64,000 nt of DNA from Pseudocolwellia agarivorans (GTDB taxonomy: Bacteria; Pseudomonadota; Gammaproteobacteria; Enterobacterales; Alteromonadaceae). The stretch covers positions 184,739-248,738 of the forward strand of contig NZ_MUZU01000007.1 in assembly GCF_002000085.1 (NCBI RefSeq). The letters are read 5' to 3'. Below are positions 49,007 through 59,329 of this stretch, piece by piece. The position numbers and the translations under genes are program-made. The notes under the pieces are model-generated. The model did not search any database. It was not told the DNA's origin and saw only the letters and a list, made by a program, of their open reading frames with translations. Numbering within the stretch: position 1 is the stretch's first letter; every line of letters starts with the position of its first letter.

Positions 49007-50305
49007 GTGGTAAATCAAACCATTCAAGCAATAATAGAGTCAATTGAAAAACCAGCGATTTTCATTACACCCGATTATTCAATTGAAGCAGTAAATCAGG
49101 CTTACAGAGATACCTATTCAAAACCTGTAATATTAGGTAAAAGTAAATGCTATGAGGTATCACATAACTCAACTAAACCTTGTGATCAAAATGGTGAGTT
49201 GTGCCCTTTATCTTCATGTAAAGAAACACAAAAAAATAGTTCAGCCCTCCACATACATCAAACAGAATCCGGCGACGTTTATTGCAATATCTTAATGAAA
49301 CCCGTTAAGGATAATGACGGAATAATTATTGGTTTTTTAGAGATACTTGAAAAAGTAGACTTTGCGAGTAGTTACAGCAGCGACAGAAAATTAATAGGTA
49401 AAAGTAAACCCTTTCAAGACTTACTCAAAATGATCAGCCGCAGTGCAAATAGCGACATAAGCATATTATTACAGGGTGAAACAGGTACAGGTAAAGAGCT
49501 TGCGGCTTTATCTATTCATCAAGCGAGTAAAAGAGCGAATAACCCCTTTATAGAGGTTGAATGTACTGGACTCAACGAATCGTTATTTGAGTCTGAGCTA
49601 TTCGGTCACGAAAAAGGCGCATTTACAGGAGCAAGTACCAGTAAGAGAGGCTTAGTTTGTATGGCAAATGGCGGCACCCTATTTTTAGATGAAATTGGCG
49701 ATATTCCCTTAAACTTACAAGTAAAATTATTACGACTACTTGAAACAGGACATTACCGACGAGTCGGCAGTACTGAAAAGAAAAAAGCCAATTTCAGATT
49801 AATTTGTGCAAGCCATAAAAACTTAGAACAAATGGTAGAACAAGGAGAGTTTAGAGAAGATTTATATTATCGAATTGACGCTTTTCCTATTCACTTACCC
49901 ACATTAAAAGAAAGAAAAACCGATATTCCATTACTCGCCGAACATTTATTATTAAAAAGTGAATTCCCAACTAAAAAATTTTCACCCGAGGCATTAAACG
50001 CATTAACCCTTTATCATTACCCAGGCAATGTACGAGAGCTTAAAAACATTGTTCAACGCAGTGCTTTACTAAGTGACGATGATCTAATTACTCTTGAAGC
50101 ATTACCACAAAAAATTATTGCTTTAGAGCAAACAATAAACAGTGCTACAAACCTTATATCAAACGAAAAAAAACACATCACTGATTTACTTAAACAATAT
50201 GGCAATCAACCCAAAGTTATTGCTGAAAAATTAGAGATAAGTGTTAGAACGCTATACAGAAAGTTACAAAAACACGAATTAACCATTCAAGAATTTAATA
50301 AATAA
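49007..50305 (+). CDS. PAS-domain sigma-54-dependent transcriptional activator
   Basis: 432 residues. The N-terminal PAS domain (about 5-118) carries a Cys/His cluster, [25 protein letters not shown], reminiscent of metal- or redox-sensing PAS proteins. The AAA+ domain (about 125-350) has Walker A GETGTGKE, the sigma-54 contact loop GAFTGA, Walker [12 protein letters not shown] and R-fingers; the C-terminal Fis-type HTH (about 390-428) is intact. GTG start with TAGGTAA upstream. It is divergent from cydABX, whose upstream region has a sigma-54 promoter, so the cyd operon is the likely target. The signal is inferred to be oxygen, redox or a ligand of the Cys cluster. Confidence 0.88.
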   Translation: MVNQTIQAIIESIEKPAIFITPDYSIEAVNQAYRDTYSKPVILGKSKCYEVSHNSTKPCDQNGELCPLSSCKETQKNSSALHIHQTESGDVYCNILMKPVKDNDGIIIGFLEILEKVDFASSYSSDRKLIGKSKPFQDLLKMISRSANSDISILLQGETGTGKELAALSIHQASKRANNPFIEVECTGLNESLFESELFGHEKGAFTGASTSKRGLVCMANGGTLFLDEIGDIPLNLQVKLLRLLETGHYRRVGSTEKKKANFRLICASHKNLEQMVEQGEFREDLYYRIDAFPIHLPTLKERKTDIPLLAEHLLLKSEFPTKKFSPEALNALTLYHYPGNVRELKNIVQRSALLSDDDLITLEALPQKIIALEQTINSATNLISNEKKHITDLLKQYGNQPKVIAEKLEISVRTLYRKLQKHELTIQEFNK

Positions 50306-50343
50306 CCCAGCAACCTATATCCATTTCATATTAAATAACGAAA

Positions 50344-50380
50344 AAAGCCTGAATTACTTTAAATATGTAAATCAGGCTTT
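50344..50380. terminator. Bidirectional terminator between the sigma-54 activator and rimO
   Basis: AAAGCCTGA-TTAC stem (14 positions, one mismatch) around a 9-base AT loop, with A and T runs on both sides, between convergent genes. Confidence 0.75.
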
Positions 50381-50427
50381 GTTTTAATTTTCTAATTAAC
50401 CCAAACTCAGGTTAATAGATTTTTGAA

Positions 50428-51870
50428 TTAATCTTCTACGCGAACGCCCCAAACGTCATGTTCATCCGCATGAATAATTTGAACCCAAATAAGGTCGCCC
50501 GGTTCTGCATCGTAATCGTCAGACAAAAACACTTTACCGTCTATTTCAGGTGCATCCATGTATGAACGGCCCACAATGCCTAAGCTGTCTATTTCATCAA
50601 CAAGGATCAAATACTCTTGACCAATACGCGCTTGTAATTTTGCAGAGCTTATTCTGGCTTGTACTTCCATAAAGCGTTGTAAGCGCTCTTCCATCACCTC
50701 GTCAGAAACATGATCAGGTAAAGCATTTGCCGTAGCGCCTTCAACTGGCGAGTATTTAAAACAGCCTACGCGGTCTAACTGAGCTTCTTCTAAAAAGTCT
50801 AACAACTCTACAAATTCTTCTTCAGTTTCACCCGGAAAACCAACAATAAAGGTTGAACGAATCACTAATTCAGGACAAATTTCACGCCACTTTTTAATCC
50901 GTTCTAACACACGGTCAGAGCTACCAGGACGCTTCATTAATTTAAGAATACGTTTGTTAGCGTGTTGAAATGGAATATCTAAATAAGGCAGTATTTTACC
51001 TTCAGCCATTAATGGAATAATGTGATCAACATGCGGATAAGGATAAACATAATGTAAACGGATCCAAACGCCCTGCTTCGCTAGCTCTTCACACAATTGT
51101 TGCATGTGAGTTTTAACGGGCATGCCGTCCCAAAAATCTGTTTTGTGTTTAACATCAACACCGTAAGCAGAAGTATCTTGCGAAATAACTAATAACTCTT
51201 TAACGCCAGCATTCACTAAACGTTTAGCTTCACCTAATACATCCCCCACTGGACGCGAGTCTAAATCACCACGCATCGACGGAATAATACAGAAAGTACA
51301 ACGGTGGTTACAGCCTTCCGATATTTTTAAATACGCGTAATGCTTAGGCGTTAACTTAACACCTTGAGGCGGCACTAAATCGATAAAGGGATTATGAACA
51401 GGCTTAGCAACATGTTGATGAACTTGCGTTAACACTTCGTCGTAAGCGTGCGGACCAGTAACACCTAAAACGTTAGGATGTAACTCAATAATTTCGTCTT
51501 TTTTCGCACCTAAACAACCAGTAACTAACACTTTGCCGTTTTCAGCAAGCGCTTCGCCAATGGTATCAAGCGACTCTTGTACCGCTGAATCAATAAAACC
51601 ACAGGTATTTACAATCACCATTTCAGCATCAGCGTAAGAGTTAACAACATCGTAACCCTCAGTACGAAGCTGAGTTAGTATACGCTCGCTATCGACTAAG
51701 TTTTTAGGGCAGCCTAAACTAACAAAACCAATTTTAGCGGCTTTAGCTGGCTGTTGAGCATTAGCTTGCTCTTCAATCATTTTAGATGGAATGTTTAACG
51801 TAGTGGTTTGGCTTTCAGCCGAGTTACTACTTTTTTTAGGTGCTTGCGGGTCGAATTGTTCTACGGTCAT
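50428..51870 (-). CDS. rimO: Ribosomal protein S12 methylthiotransferase RimO
   Basis: Radical-SAM enzyme that methylthiolates Asp88 of ribosomal protein S12. The N-terminal MTTase domain has GCPKN and Cys residues of the auxiliary cluster ([16 protein letters not shown]). The radical-SAM motif CNHRCTFC and a C-terminal TRAM domain ([18 protein letters not shown]) follow. At 480 residues it has an N-terminal extension of about 45 residues rich in Ser, Gln and Ala before the conserved [12 protein letters not shown]. It stands alone, convergent with the activator gene. Confidence 0.96.
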   Translation of the reverse strand: MTVEQFDPQAPKKSSNSAESQTTTLNIPSKMIEEQANAQQPAKAAKIGFVSLGCPKNLVDSERILTQLRTEGYDVVNSYADAEMVIVNTCGFIDSAVQESLDTIGEALAENGKVLVTGCLGAKKDEIIELHPNVLGVTGPHAYDEVLTQVHQHVAKPVHNPFIDLVPPQGVKLTPKHYAYLKISEGCNHRCTFCIIPSMRGDLDSRPVGDVLGEAKRLVNAGVKELLVISQDTSAYGVDVKHKTDFWDGMPVKTHMQQLCEELAKQGVWIRLHYVYPYPHVDHIIPLMAEGKILPYLDIPFQHANKRILKLMKRPGSSDRVLERIKKWREICPELVIRSTFIVGFPGETEEEFVELLDFLEEAQLDRVGCFKYSPVEGATANALPDHVSDEVMEERLQRFMEVQARISSAKLQARIGQEYLILVDEIDSLGIVGRSYMDAPEIDGKVFLSDDYDAEPGDLIWVQIIHADEHDVWGVRVED

Positions 51871-52163
51871 ATTGCGCTCTGTTGCTTTAACTGGCTTTGA
51901 ACCTATAAGTTAAAGCGTTATAAATAGGTGTTAACAGCCTAAATTAAGGTTTTAAAAAGACTGTTGTTTAATGCGTGGGATTATACAGGAATGTTGAGAT
52001 GGGTGGTAATGGTTAGTTTTAAGTTATTACATAAATGGTAAAGTGAGTTGGCCAAAACATATTTAACCTATTTTAGCTTCACACGAAAATGCAATAGTAA
52101 GGTTTTATTAAAGGTAATAGAGTCATTAAATAACGTATATAATCCCTCGGTTAAAACTTTAGC

Positions 52164-52826
52164 TTATTCTTGCTCTACAACAAATGCATCAATAGCATCT
52201 AGTAATTCGTGAACATTTGTATAAGGGTTTAATAAGTAAGGGCTATCATTTCCCTGAATTGAATCATTCAATGTTCTGATATTCATTTTTTTTGCTCTAG
52301 CTCTTGCCTCAGCAATACCAGGTGCTATTGCTTCATATACTGCAACATCACCTTTTTCATAATTGAGTATCCCTTTCTCTTTTAGCTTTTGCTTTAACTT
52401 ACTACTTTTTAATAAATCATCACAAGAACGATAAGGTGCAACACTAGGTATAAAGTGCAGTAAAATCCAGACTTCAAAGCAAACATTTGATAATACTACG
52501 TTAATTTTATTTGCTCTCGCTTTAGTTAAACTTTGAGAATGTAACTCATTACTATATTTATCCGTAGCTTCTCTATCATAAACAACCCAAAATTGATCAT
52601 TTACTCCGCTATCATGGCTTTTTTTCTTCTTAATAGCCTCTTCAACAAGCTGTTTAGGAGTATTTTTGTTTGTATCTGCTATACGGATAACTTTTAAAGT
52701 TCGATTACCAGAATGAAATTCATCCAAATATCCATTTAAATAATTCGGTTCTGTTTTTTCTCCTTCGCAATACACATGTAAAATAGACTTTAAAAGCCTT
52801 GTTTGTCCTTTTCTTTTTTTAGGCAT
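52164..52826 (-). CDS. RloB-like protein (abortive infection, AbiLii type)
   Basis: 220 residues of the RloB family. Acidic motifs that fit a Toprim-like nuclease fold are visible: ILHVYCEGEKTEPNY near residue 17-30 (Glu), then FWVVYDREATDKY near 79-91 (Asp, Asp/Glu). The conserved NVCFEVWILLHF follows. It starts 6 bp after the ATPase gene, so the two are co-translated. RloA/RloB pairs are classed with AbiL-type phage defence; by analogy the ATPase senses infection and this part damages nucleic acid. Activity here is untested. Confidence 0.85.
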   Translation of the reverse strand: MPKKRKGQTRLLKSILHVYCEGEKTEPNYLNGYLDEFHSGNRTLKVIRIADTNKNTPKQLVEEAIKKKKSHDSGVNDQFWVVYDREATDKYSNELHSQSLTKARANKINVVLSNVCFEVWILLHFIPSVAPYRSCDDLLKSSKLKQKLKEKGILNYEKGDVAVYEAIAPGIAEARARAKKMNIRTLNDSIQGNDSPYLLNPYTNVHELLDAIDAFVVEQE

Positions 52827-52832
52827 TTAAAG

Positions 52833-54104
52833 TTACTCTCCCTTTAAAATCGAAGCAATTACATTGATGTCAATGTTAGGAATAGCTCCAAACCGTCCTT
52901 CTTCATACCACTTTCCGAAAGGGCTATTCGACTTAACTGTACTTTTATCATACTCATCTAAAGAGTAAAATTTAGTAGCACCTTTAGACTTTTCTGAAAA
53001 CCAAATCTGATCTCTACGGAATAACTCTGGGGACATTAAATTCAAATTATGAGTTGAAAATATCAATTGTGAGTTATTTTTATTGATTAATGGGTTATTG
53101 AATAATTTGATAATCAACTCCGCTAAATGCGAGTGATAACTTTGATCTAGCTCATCCAGTATTAATACACTACCTTCATCAAAGGTTTTCATTAATAGTG
53201 GGAGCATATTAAATAGCTTTCTAGTTCCAGATGACTCTATACTTTCAGAAAATAGTTCGACATCTCCTTCCTCTGTCTCATGAGTAAACCAAGCTTGTTT
53301 TTTCAGATCTTTAATTATATGGTTTTTTAAACTATCAGGTATATCTGATGGAAATTTAAAGTGATCTATATCTGTATTCTCTTTGAATTGAATCCCTGTT
53401 ATACCTGTGTCCACTTTCATAAGAATTCTGGCTATCTTGCCAACTAAAACTTTATCATCTTTCCATTTACTCAAATTATAACTTTCATCAGGGTTTAAGT
53501 GTAAAACACTCTTTCTAAAAAAATTATATACTGTTCTTATAATTTCCGGAGAGTCTGCACTATTCCCTGCTTTTGAAAGGTAAGAATTATTAGAGAAAAA
53601 AGCATATTGTTTCTTCCCTCCTTTATAAGTACTTCCAAACTTAACATCTTTCCAACTCTTTTTTCCATTTCTTGTAAATAAGTTAGCTTTTTTTAGAGAT
53701 GGATAAAAATCTAAAGACTCAAATTTAATTTCTTTTGAATCAAACTCAATTCTATAAACGAACCTGATATTTTCAAGTGTAAAAAATTCTATTTCAAATA
53801 AAGTAGGCTCATTACTTGTAGATTTTGAAAGACGAAAAGGCTCATAAGGCTCAATGATATCATCATCTTTTAAGTCACCACTTTGACAAACCATAAACCG
53901 TAATGCTTCAAAAGCAAGTAACATATTTGATTTACCAGAGGCATTCGCCCCATACACACCAGACGAACGTAAAACACCTATATTTCCATCGCCAGGGTAA
54001 GCAATATTGTCTTTAAAGTGGTTAAGAGACTTTTCGGCGTAAAAGCTAAATGTTTGTTCTTCTTTAATAGATCTAAAGTTTTTAATTGTGAGATCTATAA
54101 TCAT
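52833..54104 (-). CDS. RloA-like AAA-type (ABC/SMC-fold) ATPase, AbiLi type
   Basis: 423 residues. Walker A GANASGKSN is near residue 53-61, the signature-like region SSGTRKL before Walker B VLILDELD (near 314-321), and the H-loop LIFSTHNL. The N-terminal FRSIKEEQTFSFYAEKS is typical of AAA_15/OLD-type ATPases used in defence systems. It is the first gene of a two-gene operon with rloB. No restriction-modification genes are adjacent, unlike the original rlo loci. Confidence 0.87.
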   Translation of the reverse strand: MIIDLTIKNFRSIKEEQTFSFYAEKSLNHFKDNIAYPGDGNIGVLRSSGVYGANASGKSNMLLAFEALRFMVCQSGDLKDDDIIEPYEPFRLSKSTSNEPTLFEIEFFTLENIRFVYRIEFDSKEIKFESLDFYPSLKKANLFTRNGKKSWKDVKFGSTYKGGKKQYAFFSNNSYLSKAGNSADSPEIIRTVYNFFRKSVLHLNPDESYNLSKWKDDKVLVGKIARILMKVDTGITGIQFKENTDIDHFKFPSDIPDSLKNHIIKDLKKQAWFTHETEEGDVELFSESIESSGTRKLFNMLPLLMKTFDEGSVLILDELDQSYHSHLAELIIKLFNNPLINKNNSQLIFSTHNLNLMSPELFRRDQIWFSEKSKGATKFYSLDEYDKSTVKSNSPFGKWYEEGRFGAIPNIDINVIASILKGE

Positions 54105-54290
54105 ATCCTAATCCATTATTACGGCGATTTCCGTAAAATAAAGCACAAAAAATCATATAAAAATTGATTCTATCATGAAAAAACATTACCACAACTATTT
54201 AATACCTTGACCTCTGCCCTAGATTTACGATTAGATATGATGAAATAAGGCTAGTTGGACTAACTTTCTCATACGAATAAATATATTATA

Positions 54291-55232
54291 TTATTCATAT
54301 AGGACCATACTCTTCTCACAATCACTACAAACAAGTGTATAGGTTTCTTTCTTTTTAGTGACTTTCGTATTTTTACTATTACAGTTAGCACATGGCATTT
54401 TCATAGCGGTATTGGTTTCGCATTTATTACATTTAATGAAGTAACCATAACGACCATATTGCGGAGAGTAATCTGACTTTTCACCACACGATTTACATTG
54501 TAAAACGGCTTCAATTTTAACTTCTACTTTGGCAATTACTGGTTCTTCAACGACTTCTGGTTTTGTTATTTCTTTTTCGTATTTTGTATCGTCCAACTGA
54601 GCCATTAGAAATGAGGTGATTGACTTCAACTCTTCTTCTTTAAAATCTGGTCGTGTATCAAATGTTAATGCACTAACAACTTTGTGTTTAAGGTTCATCA
54701 TCTGTTCAAGCTTATCTACCAAAAATTCTGTTTTAACTAGTTGCTTTGATACCTTATTAGGCATTGAATCACGATCAATTATGGCGTTACTTGAAACAGC
54801 ACAAACATTATCCCAACAACGCTTTCCAAATGATTGTTGTCTAATGCCAAATAACTTATCTAAAATGACTTCTCTGTTATCAAATAGCATTTCTCGAAGT
54901 AGTTTTTGTTGTAACTCAACTTGTTTGATTGGTGAAGCCATGCCTGACCATTTGCTGTTTAAACTACGAGTCCATTCACCTAAGTTGTTAACTTTAACTT
55001 CGCCAGTAATACTTTTAGATTCAATTAAAATAAACCCAAAGGTGTAAACAATTAAGTGGTCTATTTGAGCGGTTTCATCATTGTGTGTGAATTTAAAGTC
55101 GTTAATTACATAAACTTGTTTATGGTCTTTAAAAGCTCGTCTTAAAAAGAACGCAACATCTTGTTCTTGTTTTTGGCCAGCTTTAGCTGTTGGAGACACA
55201 GCATTTTGAAGGGTTTTATCTTTTAGGATCAT
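54291..55232 (-). CDS. NERD-domain (nuclease-related) protein with C-terminal zinc ribbons
   Basis: 313 residues. The N-terminal NERD domain (about 20-140) has the PD-(D/E)xK-like pattern AQIDHLIV then FILIESKS, as in this nuclease-related family. The C-terminal 75 residues hold CxxC pairs (CKSCG, CNKC, CANC, CSDC) forming two topoisomerase-type zinc ribbons. NERD proteins are found with DNA processing and defence genes; specific function is unknown. It lies 186 bp upstream of rloA on the same strand, so a common defence island is likely, though a common operon is not proved. Confidence 0.83.
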   Translation of the reverse strand: MILKDKTLQNAVSPTAKAGQKQEQDVAFFLRRAFKDHKQVYVINDFKFTHNDETAQIDHLIVYTFGFILIESKSITGEVKVNNLGEWTRSLNSKWSGMASPIKQVELQQKLLREMLFDNREVILDKLFGIRQQSFGKRCWDNVCAVSSNAIIDRDSMPNKVSKQLVKTEFLVDKLEQMMNLKHKVVSALTFDTRPDFKEEELKSITSFLMAQLDDTKYEKEITKPEVVEEPVIAKVEVKIEAVLQCKSCGEKSDYSPQYGRYGYFIKCNKCETNTAMKMPCANCNSKNTKVTKKKETYTLVCSDCEKSMVLYE

Positions 55233-55460
55233 ACAGTAACATCGTCCATGAAAATCGAATCGTTATTAACATAAATCATACCGTAAATACTTGTCTTTAT
55301 TAAGACTTATTAATTGCTATAAAAAACTAATATTACACATATTTAATGGTCAAAGTTGTATTGGATATTACAGATAAGTTTTAGTTGTGTAATGGATTTT
55401 TAATCTTTGTATTTAAAAGAATATATTCTGTAAAGTAAATTATCCCTAAGCTCTAAGTGA
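55233..55460. other. Intergenic region between NERD and CotH genes
   Basis: AT-rich spacer with no credible gene or structured element apart from the terminator that follows. It should hold the promoter of the NERD gene. Confidence 0.5.
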
Positions 55461-55494
55461 ATAAAAGCTCAACCGCAAGCGATTGAGCTTTTAT
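55461..55494 (-). terminator. Terminator after the CotH-type gene
   Basis: Perfect 12-bp stem ATAAAAGCTCAA/TTGAGCTTTTAT with an inner CGC/GCG pair, 46 bp past the stop codon. Confidence 0.85.
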
Positions 55495-55539
55495 TAAATC
55501 GTGATTTTATTTAGGCATTTTACCCAACGTTAATAGGTA

Positions 55540-57021
55540 TTATTGACTATTCAAATATGTTTCAACCGCTTCTGCTCGACTTTCTGCATGTTCGTTAAGT
55601 TTTTCAATCGCTTGATAAAAGTTATTACTACTGTTCAAAAATGAGAATCCTGAAAGTTCTGTTGTCGCATAAGGCTCTACTAATGAGGTGTAATCGCTAT
55701 ATATGCCTTGAATACTATTGGTTTCGAAGGCATCGCCAATAACGTCTTGCAGGTAATTGTTGTAGCGTGCTTTATAAGTTTCATCAGCATACAGTTTTGC
55801 AATTAACGGCCAGTTACTTGATTCAAGGTTAGAGAAATCAAGCGCTAATGAGCCTCCCATTTTCCCGTATTGTAATGCTTCATTGTTATCCCATGGGATC
55901 CATGTAAGTTTTGATGTTTCAGGGTTGTTGTAAAGATAATAGTTATGTGGCATTCGACCATAGGTATCCCAATTTTGAATAATACCCGTTACGGCTAAGT
56001 ATTTTAAAAAACCATCAACATCAAATACTGCTTCTAAATTAGTTCGCCAAGTTGCTGGATCACTTAATCGTGTTTCATCATGCAGGGCATCAAATAATGC
56101 AATAATATCTGACCAATCTTCGTCATCTTCATTGGTTTTCTTTTCAAAGTTCTCTGTATTGAAGCTGCCTTCAACAAAGTTTGCTCCGCCGTCTTCTGGC
56201 TTATATAAGTTACCATCGTCATTAACAAATTGGGTTTCAAGAACTGTGCTGTCTATTTCTTCAACAAGGGTATATAAACCGAAGTATTCAGGTCCATTAC
56301 CATGGTCAATATATAAAGCGTAAAAGGCAGTATTAGACACGGCTATGCCTGCACGTTTATAAACATCTGCGGCAACTTTTTCACGTAATAGCGATTGATC
56401 GTCGTAGTTGTTTTTCAAACTAAATTTTTTAAAACCGTAAAATCGTTGATTGTCTATTTGCGGGTAATCATCTTCAAATTCGTCAAAGTCTAATTTAAAT
56501 GACAGCTTAAGTATGCCTTGTTGCCAACTGGTCTGTAATGATGAGTTTCCTTTGAAGCGAATACCTACTCGGTACCATTGTTTATCGTTATAATATACAT
56601 CTGAAGGAACAAAAATAGGATCTTCATCTTGATCGCTTAATCCGCCACCGGGGCCTGCTGTACGTTGGCCAAATTCACCATACAAGTCTGTCATGTTATC
56701 TAGCATACTTTGCCAGCGCTCTGGTGTTACCACGAAATCAAAACGTTTAACTTGTGTGTTATCGAATACCTCATCAAAATCTGGATCTGCACTTTTGCTA
56801 TGAGTAGCATCGGTCCAGTCGGTTGTTTCAAAATCTGTATCTGTAATTTCATTTGAATCATTATCAGAAGGTTCTTCTATAACAGTCTCTTCTTCAACTA
56901 TCTTAGTTTCAGTATTATCACTGCCGCAACCCGATATGATGAAAGATAAACTTAAGGTAGTTAGTAGAAGAAGCTGCTTTAACTTCTGACTTTTGTTATT
57001 ACTCGATATATGGCTAAACAT
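55540..57021 (-). CDS. CotH-family lipoprotein (protein-kinase-like fold)
   Basis: 493 residues with a lipobox (ISGC) and an acidic Glu/Asp-rich tether. The CotH domain (about 75-480) shows the family wording VGIRFKGNSSLQTSW, FSLKNNYDDQSLLREKVAADVYKRAGI, FGLYTLVEEID, GNLYKPE and LTWIPWDNNEALQYG. CotH members include atypical kinases acting on secreted proteins. The Lys of FKGNSS, the Glu of LVEEID and the Asp of WDNN match residues typical of the active fold. The export signal and following sulfatase-type lipoprotein suggest an outer-surface role. Target is unknown. Confidence 0.88.
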   Translation of the reverse strand: MFSHISSNNKSQKLKQLLLLTTLSLSFIISGCGSDNTETKIVEEETVIEEPSDNDSNEITDTDFETTDWTDATHSKSADPDFDEVFDNTQVKRFDFVVTPERWQSMLDNMTDLYGEFGQRTAGPGGGLSDQDEDPIFVPSDVYYNDKQWYRVGIRFKGNSSLQTSWQQGILKLSFKLDFDEFEDDYPQIDNQRFYGFKKFSLKNNYDDQSLLREKVAADVYKRAGIAVSNTAFYALYIDHGNGPEYFGLYTLVEEIDSTVLETQFVNDDGNLYKPEDGGANFVEGSFNTENFEKKTNEDDEDWSDIIALFDALHDETRLSDPATWRTNLEAVFDVDGFLKYLAVTGIIQNWDTYGRMPHNYYLYNNPETSKLTWIPWDNNEALQYGKMGGSLALDFSNLESSNWPLIAKLYADETYKARYNNYLQDVIGDAFETNSIQGIYSDYTSLVEPYATTELSGFSFLNSSNNFYQAIEKLNEHAESRAEAVETYLNSQ

Positions 57022-57147
57022 ATAAAAATCCTTACATTATTTGATGTTGCTTTAATTGATAAAATTCTATCGAAGTAATGTGCAACAACTGTGTAAGGAA
57101 TGAGGAAGTTTGATAATGCTAAATGACTGCGGTTATGCCTTGTAAAA

Positions 57148-57186
57148 AATAAAGCTCTACTAAGTAAAACTGAGTAGAGCTTTATT
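57148..57186 (-). terminator. Terminator after the sulfatase gene
   Basis: Perfect 14-bp stem AATAAAGCTCTACT/AGTAGAGCTTTATT with an 11-base loop, 20 bp past the sulfatase stop codon. Confidence 0.85.
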
Positions 57187-57206
57187 AAGTTGATTTTGAA
57201 AAACTA

Positions 57207-58910
57207 TTAATTAACTTTTGCTAAATTACCGTTTCCACCTGCTTTTAATTGCTCTAGTAATTTGGCAACTAGCTCGGGGTTATCAGCAGCAATATTTTTA
57301 GTTTCAGTTGGGTCGACTTTATGGTCGTATAACTCAACATCAATTGGCGCTTTGTTTAAGTCTCTTACGTCTTTCCATGCGATTAAGCGGTAACGCTGAG
57401 TACGCATTGAATATCCCATTACGTATTCTTCTAATAACTCACGGTCCCATTCAATTTTAGGATCGGCTTTAATACGTCCTTCTACTACTTTGATCAAGTC
57501 TCCAAAATAGGTGTCGCGCATGGCGGGTTTAAGTGCAACCGAAGCCCACTCGCGTAACGATGGTGTAGGAAATTGGCTGAATGCTGCTTGTTTCCATTCG
57601 CGGTTAGGATTTTCTAGTAATGGTGCAAAGCTTTGTCCGTCTAGATGCTTAGGTGCTTCTAAACCAGCTAATTCATTAAGTGTTGGATAAATATCAACAA
57701 GTTCAACTAATGCTTCTGTTTGCGCGCCACGGTTTTCATCTGGCATATTTGGCGTCCAGATCATTAACGGTACACGAGTTGCAATTTCGTAGTTGGTTGC
57801 TTTACCCCAAGTTCCCATTTCACCTAAATGCCAACCGTGATCACTCCATAATACAATGATGGTATTTTCACGTAAGCCTGCTTTTTCTAGCTCATCAATC
57901 ATCCGGCCTATTTGTGCGTCAACATAGCTAATACACGCTAGGTAAGCATGCTTTAATGTAACGGATAATTCGTCACCTAAAGGTCCCATTTTTGGAATAC
58001 CATTTCTAACACGTAATTCAAATGAAGGATGTAAACCTAAAGTTGAACCACCTTCTGGGCCAGCTGTTTGAGTCGCTAATTTAATATCTTTAGGATCGTA
58101 CATATCCCAATATTTTTTAGGTGCGGTCCAATTTAAATGTGGTTTTTTCATCCCTAGTGCTAAGAAGAAAGGTTTGTCTGGATTAGCTGCCATTTCTTTC
58201 ATCATTTCAATAGCAACGTCAGTGTTGTAACCGTCGTCGTATGCGTTATCAGGCACATCAGCATTTTCAAAGGCAGGCCCTTTCGCTAAGCTACCTAGCC
58301 CGGCTTTTGATGCTTCGCCATATTCTTTGTATAAATCGGCTTTAGCTTTACGTGAAATGTCTTGATTTTCTTTTAGGGCAAAACCATCAAACAGTTTTAT
58401 TGGTCTTTCAGGCATTTTAGCTGGTTTTACTTTACTCCAGGATAATACTTGGTCAGACATTTTTTTATTATAACCATGAAAAATTTTACCTGCATAGGCT
58501 GTTTCGTAACCGTTATCACGAAAGTGTTGAGGTAAGGTAATAATATCGGGGTTTACATCACGAAAGTGTATGTAGTTATGAGTAACGCCAATAGAGTCAG
58601 GTCTGCCACCAGTAAGTAAACTGGCACGAGATGGTCCACAAATAGCTTGCTGGGTGTAAGCTTTATTAAATTGTAAACCTGCAGCGGCAAGTTTGTCGAT
58701 ATTAGGGCTTACCGCAATTTCCGAACCATAGCTTCCCAGTTCAGGTCGTAGATCATCAATTGCAATAAAAAGAACATTCGGTCTTTTAGGTTTTACTTTT
58801 TCACTTTGTACTTTTGTTGTTTGTTCTTCGTTTACGTTTGCATTATTACAGGCACTTACCCCAATAAAACAAAGTGCTGTTACTACGCTTTTTGTTATCA
58901 AGCTACGCAT
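57207..58910 (-). CDS. Lipoprotein sulfatase (type I, formylglycine-dependent)
   Basis: 567 residues with lipobox VSAC. The catalytic signature CGPSRASLLTGGR (near residue 90-102) has the Cys that is converted to formylglycine. Metal-binding AIDDLRPELGSYG at the start and WSDHGWHLGEMG with KxTNYE support the iduronate-2-sulfatase-like group. Target may be a marine sulfated polysaccharide, which fits the TonB receptor locus but is inference. No formylglycine-generating enzyme or anaerobic maturase is in the window. It is separated from the CotH gene by a terminator, so the two are not one operon. Confidence 0.92.
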   Translation of the reverse strand: MRSLITKSVVTALCFIGVSACNNANVNEEQTTKVQSEKVKPKRPNVLFIAIDDLRPELGSYGSEIAVSPNIDKLAAAGLQFNKAYTQQAICGPSRASLLTGGRPDSIGVTHNYIHFRDVNPDIITLPQHFRDNGYETAYAGKIFHGYNKKMSDQVLSWSKVKPAKMPERPIKLFDGFALKENQDISRKAKADLYKEYGEASKAGLGSLAKGPAFENADVPDNAYDDGYNTDVAIEMMKEMAANPDKPFFLALGMKKPHLNWTAPKKYWDMYDPKDIKLATQTAGPEGGSTLGLHPSFELRVRNGIPKMGPLGDELSVTLKHAYLACISYVDAQIGRMIDELEKAGLRENTIIVLWSDHGWHLGEMGTWGKATNYEIATRVPLMIWTPNMPDENRGAQTEALVELVDIYPTLNELAGLEAPKHLDGQSFAPLLENPNREWKQAAFSQFPTPSLREWASVALKPAMRDTYFGDLIKVVEGRIKADPKIEWDRELLEEYVMGYSMRTQRYRLIAWKDVRDLNKAPIDVELYDHKVDPTETKNIAADNPELVAKLLEQLKAGGNGNLAKVN

Positions 58911-59329
58911 TAAAATTATTCCTATATGTTTGTTGTTAGAATTTTTTCTAAAAATAAAGTTTTACCCTGAGATATTTATAATTTTTATTTCTCTAAAACA
59001 CTCAAAAGCTCAATTTAGCTTGAGGTTATTTACTACCACTATTAGGTAGCCTTTAAGATTAACATTTAACTTACATCAATTGGTAGTATGTTTACATAAG
59101 TATTATGAAATATAATAATATACTCATCCCCCTCAAGATGCGGTTGATCTCGAGCTCTTGAGTGCGTAGGTATAGATATAAGATAACGTAAATTTTTGTC
59201 CAAATTAGCAACAAAAAAGTTGATAACAAAACACAAAAAATATAACTAAGTATTTAAAAAGCAATAAATTAAAGTTTGAGGATATACTTTGGATAAAATG
59301 AAGAGCTGTAGATAAATTAACGATTGAAA
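58911..59329. other. Intergenic region between sulfatase and VOC genes
   Basis: About 420 bp. It should hold the sulfatase promoter on the minus strand. I see an inverted CTCAAG/CTTGAG pair around 59134-59163 but no gene and no clear operator. Confidence 0.5.

Noticed and set aside
48821..49027. 68-codon minus-strand ORF in the cydA upstream region
   Set aside because: It is a hydrophobic AT-rich reading with no ribosome binding site and it covers the sigma-54 promoter and repeats, so it is probably chance.
52164..55232. Retron or restriction-modification genes with the RloAB pair
   Set aside because: No reverse transcriptase, methyltransferase or restriction subunit is present in the flanking sequence.
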